Shown here: positions 53,322 through 62,144 of the stretch, one piece after another
Layout of the letters: every line of letters starts with the position of its first letter
How positions within the stretch are numbered: position 1 is the stretch's first letter
From: Thermasporomyces sp036564245
GTDB taxonomy: Bacteria > Actinomycetota > Actinomycetes > Propionibacteriales > Actinopolymorphaceae
DNA length: 64,000 nucleotides
Direction of reading: 5' to 3'
Assembly: GCA_036564245.1 (NCBI GenBank)
Contig: DATCKU010000105.1
Coordinates: 87,360 to 151,359, forward strand
The notes under the pieces: model-generated
Told to the model about the DNA's origin: nothing
What the model saw: only the letters and a program-made list of their open reading frames with translations
The model's database searches: none
Made by a program: the position numbers and the translations under genes

Positions 53322-53463
53322 ACCCGGTGTCGGTGCCGGAGGGCACCAGCTCGGCGGCGTCCCGGGCGGCGCGGCAGCCGGCCGGCGACTGCGGGTTCCG
53401 GTGGCACGCGGAGGAGTGGAGCCCGTTTGGCCGACAACTGGCCGGGCGCGGAACAATGCTTGG

Positions 53464-54828
53464 GTGACAGAAATCCAGCCGTCGATCCAGCAGGCGTACA
53501 CCGAGACCGAGGGGGCACTGCTCGGCCGGCTCGCCGAGCACAAGTCGATCGAACGCCCCGACATCGCACGGATCAGGCGCCTGTGCGAACTGCTCGCCGA
53601 TCCGCAACACGCCGCACCCGTCATCCACCTCACGGGTACGAACGGCAAGACCACAACCGCCCGCATGATCGACTCGCTGCTCGTGTCGTTCGGGCTGCGC
53701 ACCGGGCGGCTCACCAGCCCGCACCTCGCCGAGGCACGCGAGCGGATCAGCCTGTCCGGCGAGCCGATCACGCACGAGCGTTTCGTCCAGGCGTACGAGG
53801 ACATCGCACCGCTCCTCGAGCTCGCGGATTCGCAGGTCGACCGGCCCCTTTCGTTCTTCGAGGCGATGACCGGCCTTGCGTTCGCCGTGTTCGCCGACGC
53901 ACCGGTCGACGTAGCGGTGGTCGAGGTCGGACTCGGCGGTCGATGGGATTCGACGAACGTCGCCGACGGCCGGGTCGCGGTGGTGACGTCGGTCGGCGTC
54001 GACCACGCGAAGTACCTCGGGAGCACACCCGCAGAGATCGCCGAGGAGAAGGCCGGCATCATCAAGCCGGACGCCACTGCCATCATCGCCCAGCAGGAGC
54101 TGGACGTCGCAGAGGTGCTCATGCGGCGCGCGGCCGAGGTCGGTGCGACTGTCGCGCGGGAAGGGCTCGAGTTCGGTGTGCTCGACCGCCAGCTCGCGGT
54201 GGGCGGCCAGCTGCTCACCATCAAGGGCCTGACCGGGACCTACGACGAGATCTACCTGCCTCTGCACGGTGCCTATCAGGCGCACAACGCGGCGTGCGCG
54301 CTGGCAGCGGTCGAGGCGTTCCTCGTCGGGAGCGGCAACGAGGAGAAGGAGCTGGACCCTGAGCTGATCCGGGCCGGCTTCGCCGAGGTGCGCTCGCCGG
54401 GTCGGCTCGAGGTCGTACGAACCAGCCCGTCGATAGTTCTCGACGCCGCGCACAACCCGCATGGTGCTCGCGCGATGGCAGAGGCGGTCTCTGAGGCGTT
54501 CTCGTTCGACCCCCTGGTCGGATGCGTCGGCATCATGGAGGGCAAGGACGTCGAGGGCGTCCTCGACGCGTTCGAGCCGATCATGGACTGGATCGTGTGC
54601 ACCCAGAACTCCACGGCTCGGGCGCTGCCGGCCGCCGAGCTCGCTGCCGTGGCGGTCGAGATCTTCGGTCGCGATCGTGTCATGGTCGCGGAACGCCTCG
54701 ACGACGCGATCGACCTGTCCGTCCGCCTGGTCGACGAGCACAGCAAGGAGCTCGGAAGTGGCGGCGTCCTCGTGACGGGTTCGGTGATCACCGCCGGCGA
54801 GGCACGTGTCTTGCTGAAGGGCCGCTGA
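53464..54828 (+). CDS. folC: Bifunctional folylpolyglutamate synthase / dihydrofolate synthase
   Basis: 454 residues. ATP-binding loop HLTGTNGKTTTARMIDSLL (about residue 58), then LRTGRLTSPHL and the Mur-ligase-type substrate region (DVAVVEVGLGGRWDSTN), followed by AHNPHGARAMAE. It adds glutamate to dihydropteroate and folates in the cytoplasm. GTG 53464 starts the conserved part; no strong ribosome site is seen and the open frame extends left over the palindromic repeat without homology. The DUF4233 gene starts at the base after its stop. Confidence 0.95.
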   Translation: MTEIQPSIQQAYTETEGALLGRLAEHKSIERPDIARIRRLCELLADPQHAAPVIHLTGTNGKTTTARMIDSLLVSFGLRTGRLTSPHLAEARERISLSGEPITHERFVQAYEDIAPLLELADSQVDRPLSFFEAMTGLAFAVFADAPVDVAVVEVGLGGRWDSTNVADGRVAVVTSVGVDHAKYLGSTPAEIAEEKAGIIKPDATAIIAQQELDVAEVLMRRAAEVGATVAREGLEFGVLDRQLAVGGQLLTIKGLTGTYDEIYLPLHGAYQAHNAACALAAVEAFLVGSGNEEKELDPELIRAGFAEVRSPGRLEVVRTSPSIVLDAAHNPHGARAMAEAVSEAFSFDPLVGCVGIMEGKDVEGVLDAFEPIMDWIVCTQNSTARALPAAELAAVAVEIFGRDRVMVAERLDDAIDLSVRLVDEHSKELGSGGVLVTGSVITAGEARVLLKGR

Positions 54829-55236
54829 ATGCGCTCGGTCCTGTCAGCGGTTCTGATCTGCGAGGCGATCGTCATTGGCCTGGCCGTGCCCGTGGCCATC
54901 ACGCTCGGGAACGTCGACACGGACCTGGCCGTTGCCGTCGGCGCGGGGGTCGGCGCCGCGTGCGTCGTCACGGCGGGCCTACAGCGATACCGGTTTGGCC
55001 TGGTGCTTGGCTCCGCGCTGCAGGTGGTGACCTTTGGCCTCGGGTTCGTCGTGTCGTTGCTGTTCGTGCTGGGTCTCATCTTCGGCGGCATCTGGTTCGC
55101 GTGTGTCGCCGCGGACCGCCGGATCGCCGCCCTGAAGGCGGAGCGAGAAAAGGCGGAACGGGAAAGGGTCGAACGCGACGATGAGGAACCGGCCGGTGAC
55201 GTACCGCGCGGCGACAACCCGGCCGACCCTGACTAG
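54829..55236 (+). CDS. DUF4233 membrane protein
   Basis: 135 residues with about four membrane helices (SVLSAVLICEAIVIGLAVPV; ADLAV-type second helix; VVTFGLGFVVSLLFVLGLIF) and a charged C-terminal tail. The placement directly behind folC, start touching the folC stop, is the typical setting of DUF4233 proteins in actinobacteria. Function unknown. The charged, coiled tail (EREKAERERVERDDEE) is probably cytoplasmic. Confidence 0.88.
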   Translation: MRSVLSAVLICEAIVIGLAVPVAITLGNVDTDLAVAVGAGVGAACVVTAGLQRYRFGLVLGSALQVVTFGLGFVVSLLFVLGLIFGGIWFACVAADRRIAALKAEREKAERERVERDDEEPAGDVPRGDNPADPD

Positions 55237-55270
55237 CTAGGTGGTTAGTTCGTACGTCTGGAGACTGCTC

Positions 55271-55735
55271 ATGCATCCGAAGGCGGAACAGGTCCAGAAG
55301 GCGCTTGCCGATGCCGGCGTCGAGACCGAGGTGCGCGAGCTGCCTGACAGCACGCGTACCGCGGCGGAGGCCGCCGCAGCGATCGGTACGACCGAGGCGC
55401 AGATCGTCAAGTCGTTGGTGTTCCTGTGCAACGACGCGATGATCCTCGCACTCGTCTCCGGACCGAACCGCGTGAGCCTCGAGAAGCTGGGAATAGTGGC
55501 CGGAGGTCAGATCGAGCAACCGAATGCCAAGGCGGTGAAGGCACTCACAGGCTTCTCGGTCGGGGGCGTGCCACCGGTCGGGCACGAGGACCAGCCACCG
55601 ACGTTCATCGATGAAGATCTCATGGCTTTCGACGTCGTGTGGGCGGCCGGCGGCACGCCACATGCGGTCTTCCCGATCCGCCCGTCCGACCTGGTGGCCG
55701 TGACGGGTGGCAAGGTCGTCGACCTCAAGCAGTGA
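55271..55735 (+). CDS. YbaK/EbsC-type aminoacyl-tRNA deacylase
   Basis: 154 residues of the YbaK fold: QIVKSLVFLCNDAMILALVS and GPNRVSLEKLGIV, FSVGGVPPVGHEDQPPTFID and GGTPHAVFPIRPSDLVAVTG are signatures of the Cys-tRNA(Pro)/prolyl editing family. The conserved lysine in IVKSLVF is present. It removes mischarged amino acids from tRNA. ATG 55271 has only a weak upstream site. It follows the DUF4233 gene by 34 bases and converges with the gltX gene. Confidence 0.9.
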   Translation: MHPKAEQVQKALADAGVETEVRELPDSTRTAAEAAAAIGTTEAQIVKSLVFLCNDAMILALVSGPNRVSLEKLGIVAGGQIEQPNAKAVKALTGFSVGGVPPVGHEDQPPTFIDEDLMAFDVVWAAGGTPHAVFPIRPSDLVAVTGGKVVDLKQ

Positions 55736-55802
55736 GGGCATGACTAACGAGCTGACCGGCGGCGGGCCGGCAGCTGTCGTCCGGCTGTTGGGACGGCAGG
55801 CG

Positions 55803-55829
55803 GCAGGGCAGCCGCGGGTTGCGCCCTGC
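55803..55829. terminator. Possible two-way terminator between ybaK-type gene and gltX
   Basis: GCAGGGC and GCCCTGC form a 7-bp GC stem with a 13-base loop in the 155-base space between two convergent genes. No U-run is seen on either side. Confidence 0.4.
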
Positions 55830-55890
55830 GGGCCGAACAGCTCTACCAACGCCCGTACCCACCGTCGGCCATTGGCAACGTCAGCGGCTG

Positions 55891-57537
55891 CTACCCAGTC
55901 AGCGCGCGCACCCGGCGGAGTACCTCGTCCGCGCCAAGGGCACGAGCGATCTGGAACATGTCCGGGCTTCTCGTCGAGCCAGTCAACGCGACCCGGATCA
56001 CCTGCGCCGCTTCCCGGATCGAGCCTGGGTAGGCGTCCGGATTCTTCTTGTACTCCTTGACGTTCTTGGCGAACCCGAGCCGGGCGGCGAGCTCACGGAT
56101 CTGGCCGAACCACTCCTGCTGATCCGGATGCTCGACATAGCCCGCGACGAACTCCTGCGCGATCGTCCGTACGAGGTCCGGATCCAGCCCGCCGAACCGT
56201 TCGTCACTCGGATCGGTGACGAGCTGGAACAGCTGGGGGAAGAAGAACCCGTACACCGGTCGGAAGTCCGACCACTTCCGCAGGTCCTTGCGAGGGTTCT
56301 CCACACCTTCCCGCTCGACCGCGAGAGCGCGCAGTGCCAGCTCGCGTTCCTCCGAGATGACTCGTGCCAGCTCGTTGTCGTGGCGTTCGGCCCACGTGGT
56401 CACCGCGTCGAGGATCTCCGACCCGGGAAGGGTGGCGATGTAGTCGGCGCTGATGTCCTCGAGCTTCACGACGTCGACGAGCGGTCCTGCGACTCCGAGC
56501 TGGTCCAGCTCGATCGGTGTCGCGAGTGCCTCGTCGATCGGCATGTCGGCGAGCCGACTGTTGGCCAACCCACGCAGGTAATACAGCACTGCGGGGGTGG
56601 GGTAACCGGCCTCGACGTAGAAGTCGATGGACATCTCGGGGTCCTTGCGCTTGGACAGCTTGCGCTTGCTTCCGCCCTCCTGCTTCAGCAGGGGCGCGAT
56701 GTGCGCGTACGTCGGCGGCGTGAAGCCCAGTGCCTCGAAGAGCTGCAGGTGCAGGGGCACCGACGAGATCCACTCCTCGCCGCGGATCACGATGTCCACC
56801 CGCATGAGGTGGTCGTCGACAGCGTGCGCGAAGTGGTACGTCGGAAGTCGGGGGTGCTGGTCGGACGACTTGAGGATCACGACGTCGTTGCGGTTGGCCT
56901 CGTGCTCGATCTCGCCTCGGATGGCGTCCACGAAACGCACTCGCCCGTTCACGTCGTCCGGTGCGCGGAACCGGACGACGTACGGCTCTCCGGCCGCCAG
57001 TCGCTTCTCGACCTCCTCGGCCGGCGCGTCACGCCAGATCGCCCACTTGCCGTAGTAACCGGTGGGCAGTCGTGCGGCGTTCTGTGCGGCGGCAGCGCGG
57101 GCGAGCTCTTCCTTGGTCGCAAAGCACAGGTACGCCTTGCCCTGACGGAGCAGCTCGCGTACGTAGCTCAGGTAGATCTCGGACCGTCGGGACTGCTGGT
57201 AGGGGCCGTAGTCGCCGCCGTGGGTGTCGGACTCGTCGGGCTCCAGCCCGAAGTACTCGAACGCCCGGTCGAACTGCTCCAGCGCTCCCTCGACCTGACG
57301 TGCCTGGTCGGTGTCCTCGATCCGGACGAGATACCGACCACCTGAGGCGCGCGCGATGTCCCGGTTGATCATGGCGATGTAGACCAGGCCCATGTGCGCG
57401 GCGCCGGTGGGCGACGGGCCGATGCGCGTCACCTTCGCCCCGGGTGGGAGCTCGCGGGGCGGATACCGCTGCTCCCAGTACGCCGGCTCCGGCAGGTCGG
57501 CGGGGAAGAGGGAGTCGACGGTGGAGCGGTCGAGCAT
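55891..57537 (-). CDS. gltX: Glutamyl-tRNA synthetase, long-type
   Basis: 548 residues. The class I motifs are RIGPSPTGAAHMGLVYIAMI (HMGL in place of HIGH) and RKLSKRKDPEM (KLSKR, residues 293-297). RYLVRIEDTDQARQVEGALE is the usual glutamate-site region. It attaches glutamate to tRNA. The protein is longer than common actinobacterial GltX, and its text differs from theirs at most landmark positions, so it may be a second or acquired paralogue. ATG 57537 has GGAG upstream. Its leader contains a bulged hairpin (57596-57645). Confidence 0.92.
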   Translation of the reverse strand: MLDRSTVDSLFPADLPEPAYWEQRYPPRELPPGAKVTRIGPSPTGAAHMGLVYIAMINRDIARASGGRYLVRIEDTDQARQVEGALEQFDRAFEYFGLEPDESDTHGGDYGPYQQSRRSEIYLSYVRELLRQGKAYLCFATKEELARAAAAQNAARLPTGYYGKWAIWRDAPAEEVEKRLAAGEPYVVRFRAPDDVNGRVRFVDAIRGEIEHEANRNDVVILKSSDQHPRLPTYHFAHAVDDHLMRVDIVIRGEEWISSVPLHLQLFEALGFTPPTYAHIAPLLKQEGGSKRKLSKRKDPEMSIDFYVEAGYPTPAVLYYLRGLANSRLADMPIDEALATPIELDQLGVAGPLVDVVKLEDISADYIATLPGSEILDAVTTWAERHDNELARVISEERELALRALAVEREGVENPRKDLRKWSDFRPVYGFFFPQLFQLVTDPSDERFGGLDPDLVRTIAQEFVAGYVEHPDQQEWFGQIRELAARLGFAKNVKEYKKNPDAYPGSIREAAQVIRVALTGSTRSPDMFQIARALGADEVLRRVRALTG

Positions 57538-57595
57538 CGCTGATGATCTCCTGGGTCTTCTACCGGTTGGTGGCCGTCTTCGGTGGCAGTGTGTG

Positions 57596-57645
57596 GGTTC
57601 CCGCCCACGATCAGTGAGGTGACCCCGCGGGAAACCCCCACGGAG
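57596..57645 (-). promoter_or_regulatory. Bulged hairpin in the gltX leader
   Basis: Read toward gltX, GTGGGGGTTTCCCGC and GCGGGAACCCAC can pair with two bulged bases. The hairpin ends about 60 bases before the start codon. No T-box signature sequence is visible, so the role is unknown. Confidence 0.35.
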
Positions 57646-57810
57646 AAGTCTCTCAGGTGGGCGGCCGAGTGACCGATCCGGCCGCGTCCAGCAGCGTCGG
57701 GACGACGCTCAGGCACAACCCGTCGCGTGGGCAACAGCTGCCGACGCCCTCATGTGCCTTCGCACGCCGGTGGTCGCGGCTGCCGTCCTACCCCCGCGCG
57801 GATCGACCGA

Positions 57811-59244
57811 TCAGTCCCGTCTGCGCGGCTGGTGGGCGAACCGCGTCGGAGTCCGAGGGGAGGTGTGCACGTTCGGATCGACCCGGCACTGCGCTCGTCC
57901 CGGCCGCTCCGGCGCCGGCTCGATCACGGGCTCGGCCTCGCCGGCCTCACGCATCCGGGCGATCAGTCGCGCTCGAAGCTCGTCGGCGATCTTGCGGTGC
58001 GACGGCAGACCCGCGAGGTTGACCAGTTCGTACGGATCGTTCGCGAGGTCGTAGAGCGCGGTCTCGACATATCGCCTGCCGCTCGCGTCGTCCCACGGAT
58101 GCGCGTCGGGATCGGCGACGTAGTACTTCCACCGCGAGGTCCGGATGGCCCGACCCACCTCCGACTCGCTGACCTGGACGAACACCTCGTCAGGCCATGG
58201 CGCGTCCGGGTCGGCGAGCAGTGGCAGGAACGAGCGGCCCTGCATGGTCGAAGGGATCACGAGGCCGGCCGCGTCGAGCAGCGTCGGCGCCAAGTCGACC
58301 GTGCTGACCGGCCGGCTCACCGCACCACCCCCGTCGAACCTCGGCCCGCGCAACGCCAGCGGTACCCGCAGTGAGGCGTCGTGGCAGGACCGCTTGTACT
58401 CGGAGTTTCGGGTCTTGAAGTGGTTCCCGTGGTCGGAGGTGAAGGCGACGATCGTGTCGTCGAGCACGCCGAGGCTGCGCAGTGCGTCGAGCAGCCGGCC
58501 AAGCCCTTCGTCGATCCGGCGTACTTGACCGAAATAGCCACCGATGTGACGGTGAGCCGAACTGCCACCTGTGGCGGAAAGCTCGGCCAGGTCGGGCGGC
58601 ATCCAGCGGCCCTGATACCGCTCGGCGTACCCCACGGGAGCGGGATAGCTGTCGACCTCGTTCTGGTGGTGCGGCTCGATCAGGGAGATGAAACAGAAGA
58701 ACGGCTGCCGTGCGCCCGACCCGTCCGGCTCGCACTGATCGGCGACGAACCTGATCGCCGCGTCGATCAGCGCGTCGGAACGATACCCAGGCAACATGAC
58801 CGGCTCGTTGTCGTTGTCGAACAACGTCGTGCGGTAGGCGTCGGAGGTGAACTCCAACGCGTTGGCGCCGAGCCAGAAGTCGTAACCGCCACGCTGCTCG
58901 ACCGGAACCGGTTCGCTGCTCGCGAGATGCCACTTGCCGATGTAGCCCGTCGTATATCCGGCGGAGCCGAAGTAGTGCGCCAGAGTCCTCGCGTCTGCCG
59001 GGAGTGGTATGCCGTTGCGGTAGACGCCTGTCGTGGTGGCGTACTGGCCGGTCTGGATGGCTGCGCGCGCGGGGGCACACACCGGCTGTGGTGTGAAGGC
59101 GTGGACGACGTGGGTTCCCGCCCGCGCCATCGCGTCGAAGTTCGGCGTGAGATCCAGCGGATTGCCGTGCACACCGGTCGTGTCCCAGCGCTGCTGATCG
59201 GTGAAGAGGACAATCACGTTCGGCCGCCGGCGGCTCTTCGGCAT
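57811..59244 (-). CDS. Sulfatase (formylglycine-dependent)
   Basis: 477 residues. The metal site starts NVIVLFTDQQRWDTTGVHGN, and the catalytic cysteine is Cys56 in PVCAPARAAIQTGQYATTTG, the CxPxR motif that is converted to formylglycine. TGYIGKWHL, and FTSDHGNHFKTRNSEYKRSC, supply further metal and sulfate residues. No signal peptide is visible, so it acts in the cytoplasm or is exported otherwise. ATG 59244 follows GAAGGG; an upstream start at 59340 lacks one. It lies just after a LacI gene on the same strand, which probably controls it. Substrate: a sulfated sugar, by context. Confidence 0.92.
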   Translation of the reverse strand: MPKSRRRPNVIVLFTDQQRWDTTGVHGNPLDLTPNFDAMARAGTHVVHAFTPQPVCAPARAAIQTGQYATTTGVYRNGIPLPADARTLAHYFGSAGYTTGYIGKWHLASSEPVPVEQRGGYDFWLGANALEFTSDAYRTTLFDNDNEPVMLPGYRSDALIDAAIRFVADQCEPDGSGARQPFFCFISLIEPHHQNEVDSYPAPVGYAERYQGRWMPPDLAELSATGGSSAHRHIGGYFGQVRRIDEGLGRLLDALRSLGVLDDTIVAFTSDHGNHFKTRNSEYKRSCHDASLRVPLALRGPRFDGGGAVSRPVSTVDLAPTLLDAAGLVIPSTMQGRSFLPLLADPDAPWPDEVFVQVSESEVGRAIRTSRWKYYVADPDAHPWDDASGRRYVETALYDLANDPYELVNLAGLPSHRKIADELRARLIARMREAGEAEPVIEPAPERPGRAQCRVDPNVHTSPRTPTRFAHQPRRRD

Positions 59245-59326
59245 CGCAGGACCCTTCTCTCGCTCGTCACTTTCGGCTGTGGCGTTGTGCTCGGCGTTGC
59301 GTCGAACCACAGGTGGCTCGTCGACG

Positions 59327-60370
59327 TCACGCCGAGTCACGGCGGATGAACGTCCATGTGGTCAGGTGTTCCCTTCCGGGCAGCGGTTCGTCTCCCAGCA
59401 CGCGCTCGAAGAGGAGTCGGCCCACGTCCGCGTAGTCCTTGGTGAGCGGACCGACCGTGCTGAGACGGGGCCGCGTGATCGTGCCCTCCTCCAGATTGCC
59501 GACTCCGACGACCGCGATGTCGTCCGGAACCCGACGGCCGGAGTCCACGATGGCGTGGATGGCGCTGATCGCCGCGCGGTCCGAGGCGACGAAGAGCGCA
59601 TCAGGCGGCTGCGGCAGGCTCAGCAGCTTCGTGACCGCTCGGTAACCCTCCACGCGGGAGTCCGCGCCCGGCACGATGATCTGCTCTGACGACGGCACAC
59701 CGTGGCGCTCCAGGGCCTGGACGTAGGCGGACCGGCGTTCGCTCATGCGTCCCGGCGGCACCGGTGACGACTCGTGCGCGTGTCCCACGAACGCGATGCG
59801 GCGACGCCCGGTACGGAACAGGTGGTCCAGTGCTTCGCCACACGCCGCCGCTTCGGGCGCGCGTACGACATCGAACCCCTCGGCGCGCACCGTGTTGCTC
59901 ATCACCACGAGGGGGAGCCCGCGGCGGGCAAGGCCCACGAGATCCTCCTCGCTGATGTGCGGCACCGAGGCTGCGATGACGGCGCCATCGGCGATGCGCT
60001 CGTGGAGGAGCTGGAGGATCTTCTCCGCCCGCTTCTGCGAGTTCACGAGCAGCGTGATCACGACGTAGCCTGCCTCTTCGGCGGCCGCGTGGAGGTCGAT
60101 GGCAAGCTCGTCGTACGCTGGCACGCCAATCGAGCCGACGACCAGCGCGATCCGCTGCGTGCGTCGGCGACGGAGGTTGCGAGCCGACTGGTTGGGGGCG
60201 TACGCAAGAGACTCGGCCGCGGCCAGTACCCGCTCCCGGGTCTGTGGACTGACCCGCCGACTGTCCCGCCCGTTCATCACGAAGGACACGGTCGCCACGG
60301 AGACCCCGGCGAGCCGGGCGACGTCACGGGATGTCGGGGCGGTGGGCCTGGAGCGGCGGGATGAGGGCAC
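59327..60370 (-). CDS. LacI-family regulator of the sulfatase gene
   Basis: 347 residues. Headpiece: TSRDVARLAGVSVATVSFVM with RVLAAAESLAYAPNQSARNL and RRRRTQRIALV; the sugar-sensing domain follows and ends FIRRDSA. Start GTG 60370 overlaps a near-perfect palindrome, so the gene is probably leaderless and self-repressed. The sulfatase starts 82 bases beyond its stop, and both likely form one message. The inducer is probably a sulfated or desulfated sugar. Confidence 0.92.
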   Translation of the reverse strand: MPSSRRSRPTAPTSRDVARLAGVSVATVSFVMNGRDSRRVSPQTRERVLAAAESLAYAPNQSARNLRRRRTQRIALVVGSIGVPAYDELAIDLHAAAEEAGYVVITLLVNSQKRAEKILQLLHERIADGAVIAASVPHISEEDLVGLARRGLPLVVMSNTVRAEGFDVVRAPEAAACGEALDHLFRTGRRRIAFVGHAHESSPVPPGRMSERRSAYVQALERHGVPSSEQIIVPGADSRVEGYRAVTKLLSLPQPPDALFVASDRAAISAIHAIVDSGRRVPDDIAVVGVGNLEEGTITRPRLSTVGPLTKDYADVGRLLFERVLGDEPLPGREHLTTWTFIRRDSA

Positions 60371-60385
60371 GTTAGACGTTTAACG
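60370..60385. promoter_or_regulatory. LacI-type operator at the start of the LacI gene
   Basis: CGTTAGACGTTTAACG is palindromic at 14 of 16 positions with a central CG, and its last base is the first base of the LacI start codon. This is the expected shape of a LacI-family operator for autoregulation. Confidence 0.7.
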
Positions 60386-60589
60386 AACGGGGAGCCGGTC
60401 CGTCAATGCCGATGTCCGCATTCGGGGGCACGGAGTTTCGAATGAGCTGGCCACTAACTGGCCGCCGCTCCCGCTCCGAAATGACCAGGTGAGGCAGGAC
60501 TTCGCGATCTCGGCGCGGCGTCGACGCCCTTTTAGAGTCACAAAGCCCGCTCACACCTTGTCATCAACTTCTGACCATTCCGGTGAGGC

Positions 60590-60844
60590 TCAGAATTCTG
60601 ACGCGTCGTCAGGCTCGGACTGGATTCGACTGGTACGCGGTGTAGCGCCGGGAAGGACCGTGCGAGTCACGGTGACCGGCACGCTCAACGTCATCGCACC
60701 GTTACCGTCGCGAGCCAACGGAGGCTCACCGATCTGGACGGGAGACGCGTCGGTGGCACCTAGAGCCCTCGCGCGCGAAATCCATGTCTCGATGTCGCCA
60801 AGGGTGAGGTCAGTGCCGGCAGGAAGCAGCAAAAACGCAGCCAT
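60590..60844 (-). CDS. Small hypothetical protein
   Basis: 84 residues, opening MAAFLLLPAGTDLTLGDIET followed by WISRARALGATDASPVQIGE. The alternating pattern suggests a small folded domain with one helix and several strands. The C-terminal 30 residues are Thr/Pro-rich. Codon use is typical of the window. No family recognised and no strong ribosome site, so it may be real or chance. It stands alone between a LacI gene and the palindromic repeat. Confidence 0.5.
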   Translation of the reverse strand: MAAFLLLPAGTDLTLGDIETWISRARALGATDASPVQIGEPPLARDGNGAMTLSVPVTVTRTVLPGATPRTSRIQSEPDDASEF

Positions 60845-60921
60845 GGCCCTATGGTGCCATCAACGCGGGACAAACTGGATCCGGGTGCGCCTTGACATAT
60901 TGAGGATCCGAGCGACGCCGG

Positions 60922-61015
60922 CCCAAATGACCATGTGCACTACGTCCGGCGGACCTGCAACACGTGCCGACACGTCGTGCACCTCCGACAGGCGTAGTGC
61001 ACATGGTCATTTGGG
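60922..61015. repeat. 94-bp palindromic repeat, copy C
   Basis: Same length and same 20-base ends as the copy at 53228-53321 (CCCAAATGACCATGTGCACT and its inverse). The arms pair perfectly over at least 20 bases. It ends three bases before the corA stop codon, so on that strand it would form the first stem-loop of the 3' untranslated region and could act as a terminator. Confidence 0.9.
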
Positions 61016-61018
61016 GGA

Positions 61019-62044
61019 TCAGAGCCAGCCGCGGACCTTGAAGACGACATAGAGGGTCACGCTGACGAGAAGCATGAGCGCCAAGGAGAACGGATAGCCG
61101 TACGCCCAATGCAGCTCCGGCATCCGGTCGAAGTTCATGCCATAGACCGTGCCGACCAACGTGGGTGCGAAAAGTATCGCCGCCCAACCGGATATCCGCT
61201 TGACCTGCTCGTTTTGCCGGTAACTTGCCTCGGTTAGGCGTCGCATCTCCTCGTTCTGCCGCTGGGCGACCAGAGCAGCATTGACGGTCAGGATGCTTTC
61301 GAGAAACTGCCGATACGCATCGACTCGCTCCACGACACGTACGGTGTGGTCTCGGACGTCGCGGAGCATGCGGCGGAGCTCGAGATCAACAGCGTACTTG
61401 TCGAAGCCCGCCGTCAGCGCGTCGAGAACATCGAGCAGAGGGCGACACGCGCGGTCGAACTCGATGACCTCCCGGGAGAGCTGGTAGACCCGACGCGACA
61501 CCTCGATCCCGCCACCGAACACCTCGGTTTCGATCTCGTCGATGTCGGTCTGCAACCCGGCCAGAACCGGTTGGTAGTCGTCCACAATCCGGTCCATGAT
61601 CGCGTAGAGCACAGCCTCCGGGCCCATCTTGAGCAGCTCGGGTTCACCCTCCAGGCGCTCCTTCACCGCTGTGAGGTCCGGATCCTCGCTGTGCCGAATT
61701 GTGATCACGAAGTCCGGACCGATGAAGACGTGCAGCTCGCCGATGTCGACCATCTCGTCGCGGTCGATGTAGCGAGCCGGACGCAACACCACGAAGAGCG
61801 TCTCGCCGTACCGCTCCAGCTTGGGGCGCTGGTGGGCGTGGATGGCGTCCTCGACCGCGAGCTCGTGCAGACCGAACTCGCGGGCAACCGACCAGAGCTC
61901 TGCCTGGTCGGGCCGGTGCAGACCGATCCAACCCATTCCGCCGGATTCCTGGAGCAGCTTGTACGTCTGCTCCATGGAGTCCGACTCCAATTTGCGCCCA
62001 TTCGCATAAACCGCGTTCTCGACGAGCATTCTCCTATTCTCCAT
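61019..62044 (-). CDS. corA: CorA-family magnesium/cobalt transporter
   Basis: 341 residues. A large cytoplasmic domain (HELAVEDAIHAHQRPKLERY; VLRPARYIDRDEMVDIGELH) is followed by two C-terminal membrane helices with the gate motif VGTVYGMNFDRMPEL (YGMNF, residues 301-305). It forms a pentameric divalent-cation channel. ATG 62044 starts MENRRMLVENAVYANG; the more upstream start at 62110 is unlikely because it would intrude on the divergent gene's promoter. The 94-bp repeat follows the stop at once. Confidence 0.94.
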   Translation of the reverse strand: MENRRMLVENAVYANGRKLESDSMEQTYKLLQESGGMGWIGLHRPDQAELWSVAREFGLHELAVEDAIHAHQRPKLERYGETLFVVLRPARYIDRDEMVDIGELHVFIGPDFVITIRHSEDPDLTAVKERLEGEPELLKMGPEAVLYAIMDRIVDDYQPVLAGLQTDIDEIETEVFGGGIEVSRRVYQLSREVIEFDRACRPLLDVLDALTAGFDKYAVDLELRRMLRDVRDHTVRVVERVDAYRQFLESILTVNAALVAQRQNEEMRRLTEASYRQNEQVKRISGWAAILFAPTLVGTVYGMNFDRMPELHWAYGYPFSLALMLLVSVTLYVVFKVRGWL

Positions 62045-62144
62045 GATCAAAGCGACTCGTCGGTGGCGGTGCGACGGCGAGTCTTGGGTGGTGGGCGCAA
62101 CGCGCATCACGGTTCATGATCACACGCTGTGTAAAATGCTGCGC

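Larger units (their letters stand above)
52628..53463. other. 836-bp gene-free region before folC, with two palindromic elements
   Basis: Open frames here have no plausible starts or recognisable products. The right half holds a 31-bp-arm hairpin (53123-53192) and a 94-bp palindromic repeat (53228-53321), listed separately. The left half shows nothing further. Confidence 0.55.

Noticed and set aside
53134..54741. 535-residue minus-strand open frame
   Set aside because: It is antisense to folC and crosses both palindromic elements; no motif is seen.
57550..57660. T-box riboswitch before gltX
   Set aside because: A hairpin is present, but the conserved T-box sequence and specifier loop are not visible.
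60478..60500. Third copy of the 94-bp repeat (AAATGACCAGGTGA)
   Set aside because: Only about nine bases match the repeat end and no inverted partner follows; chance is sufficient.
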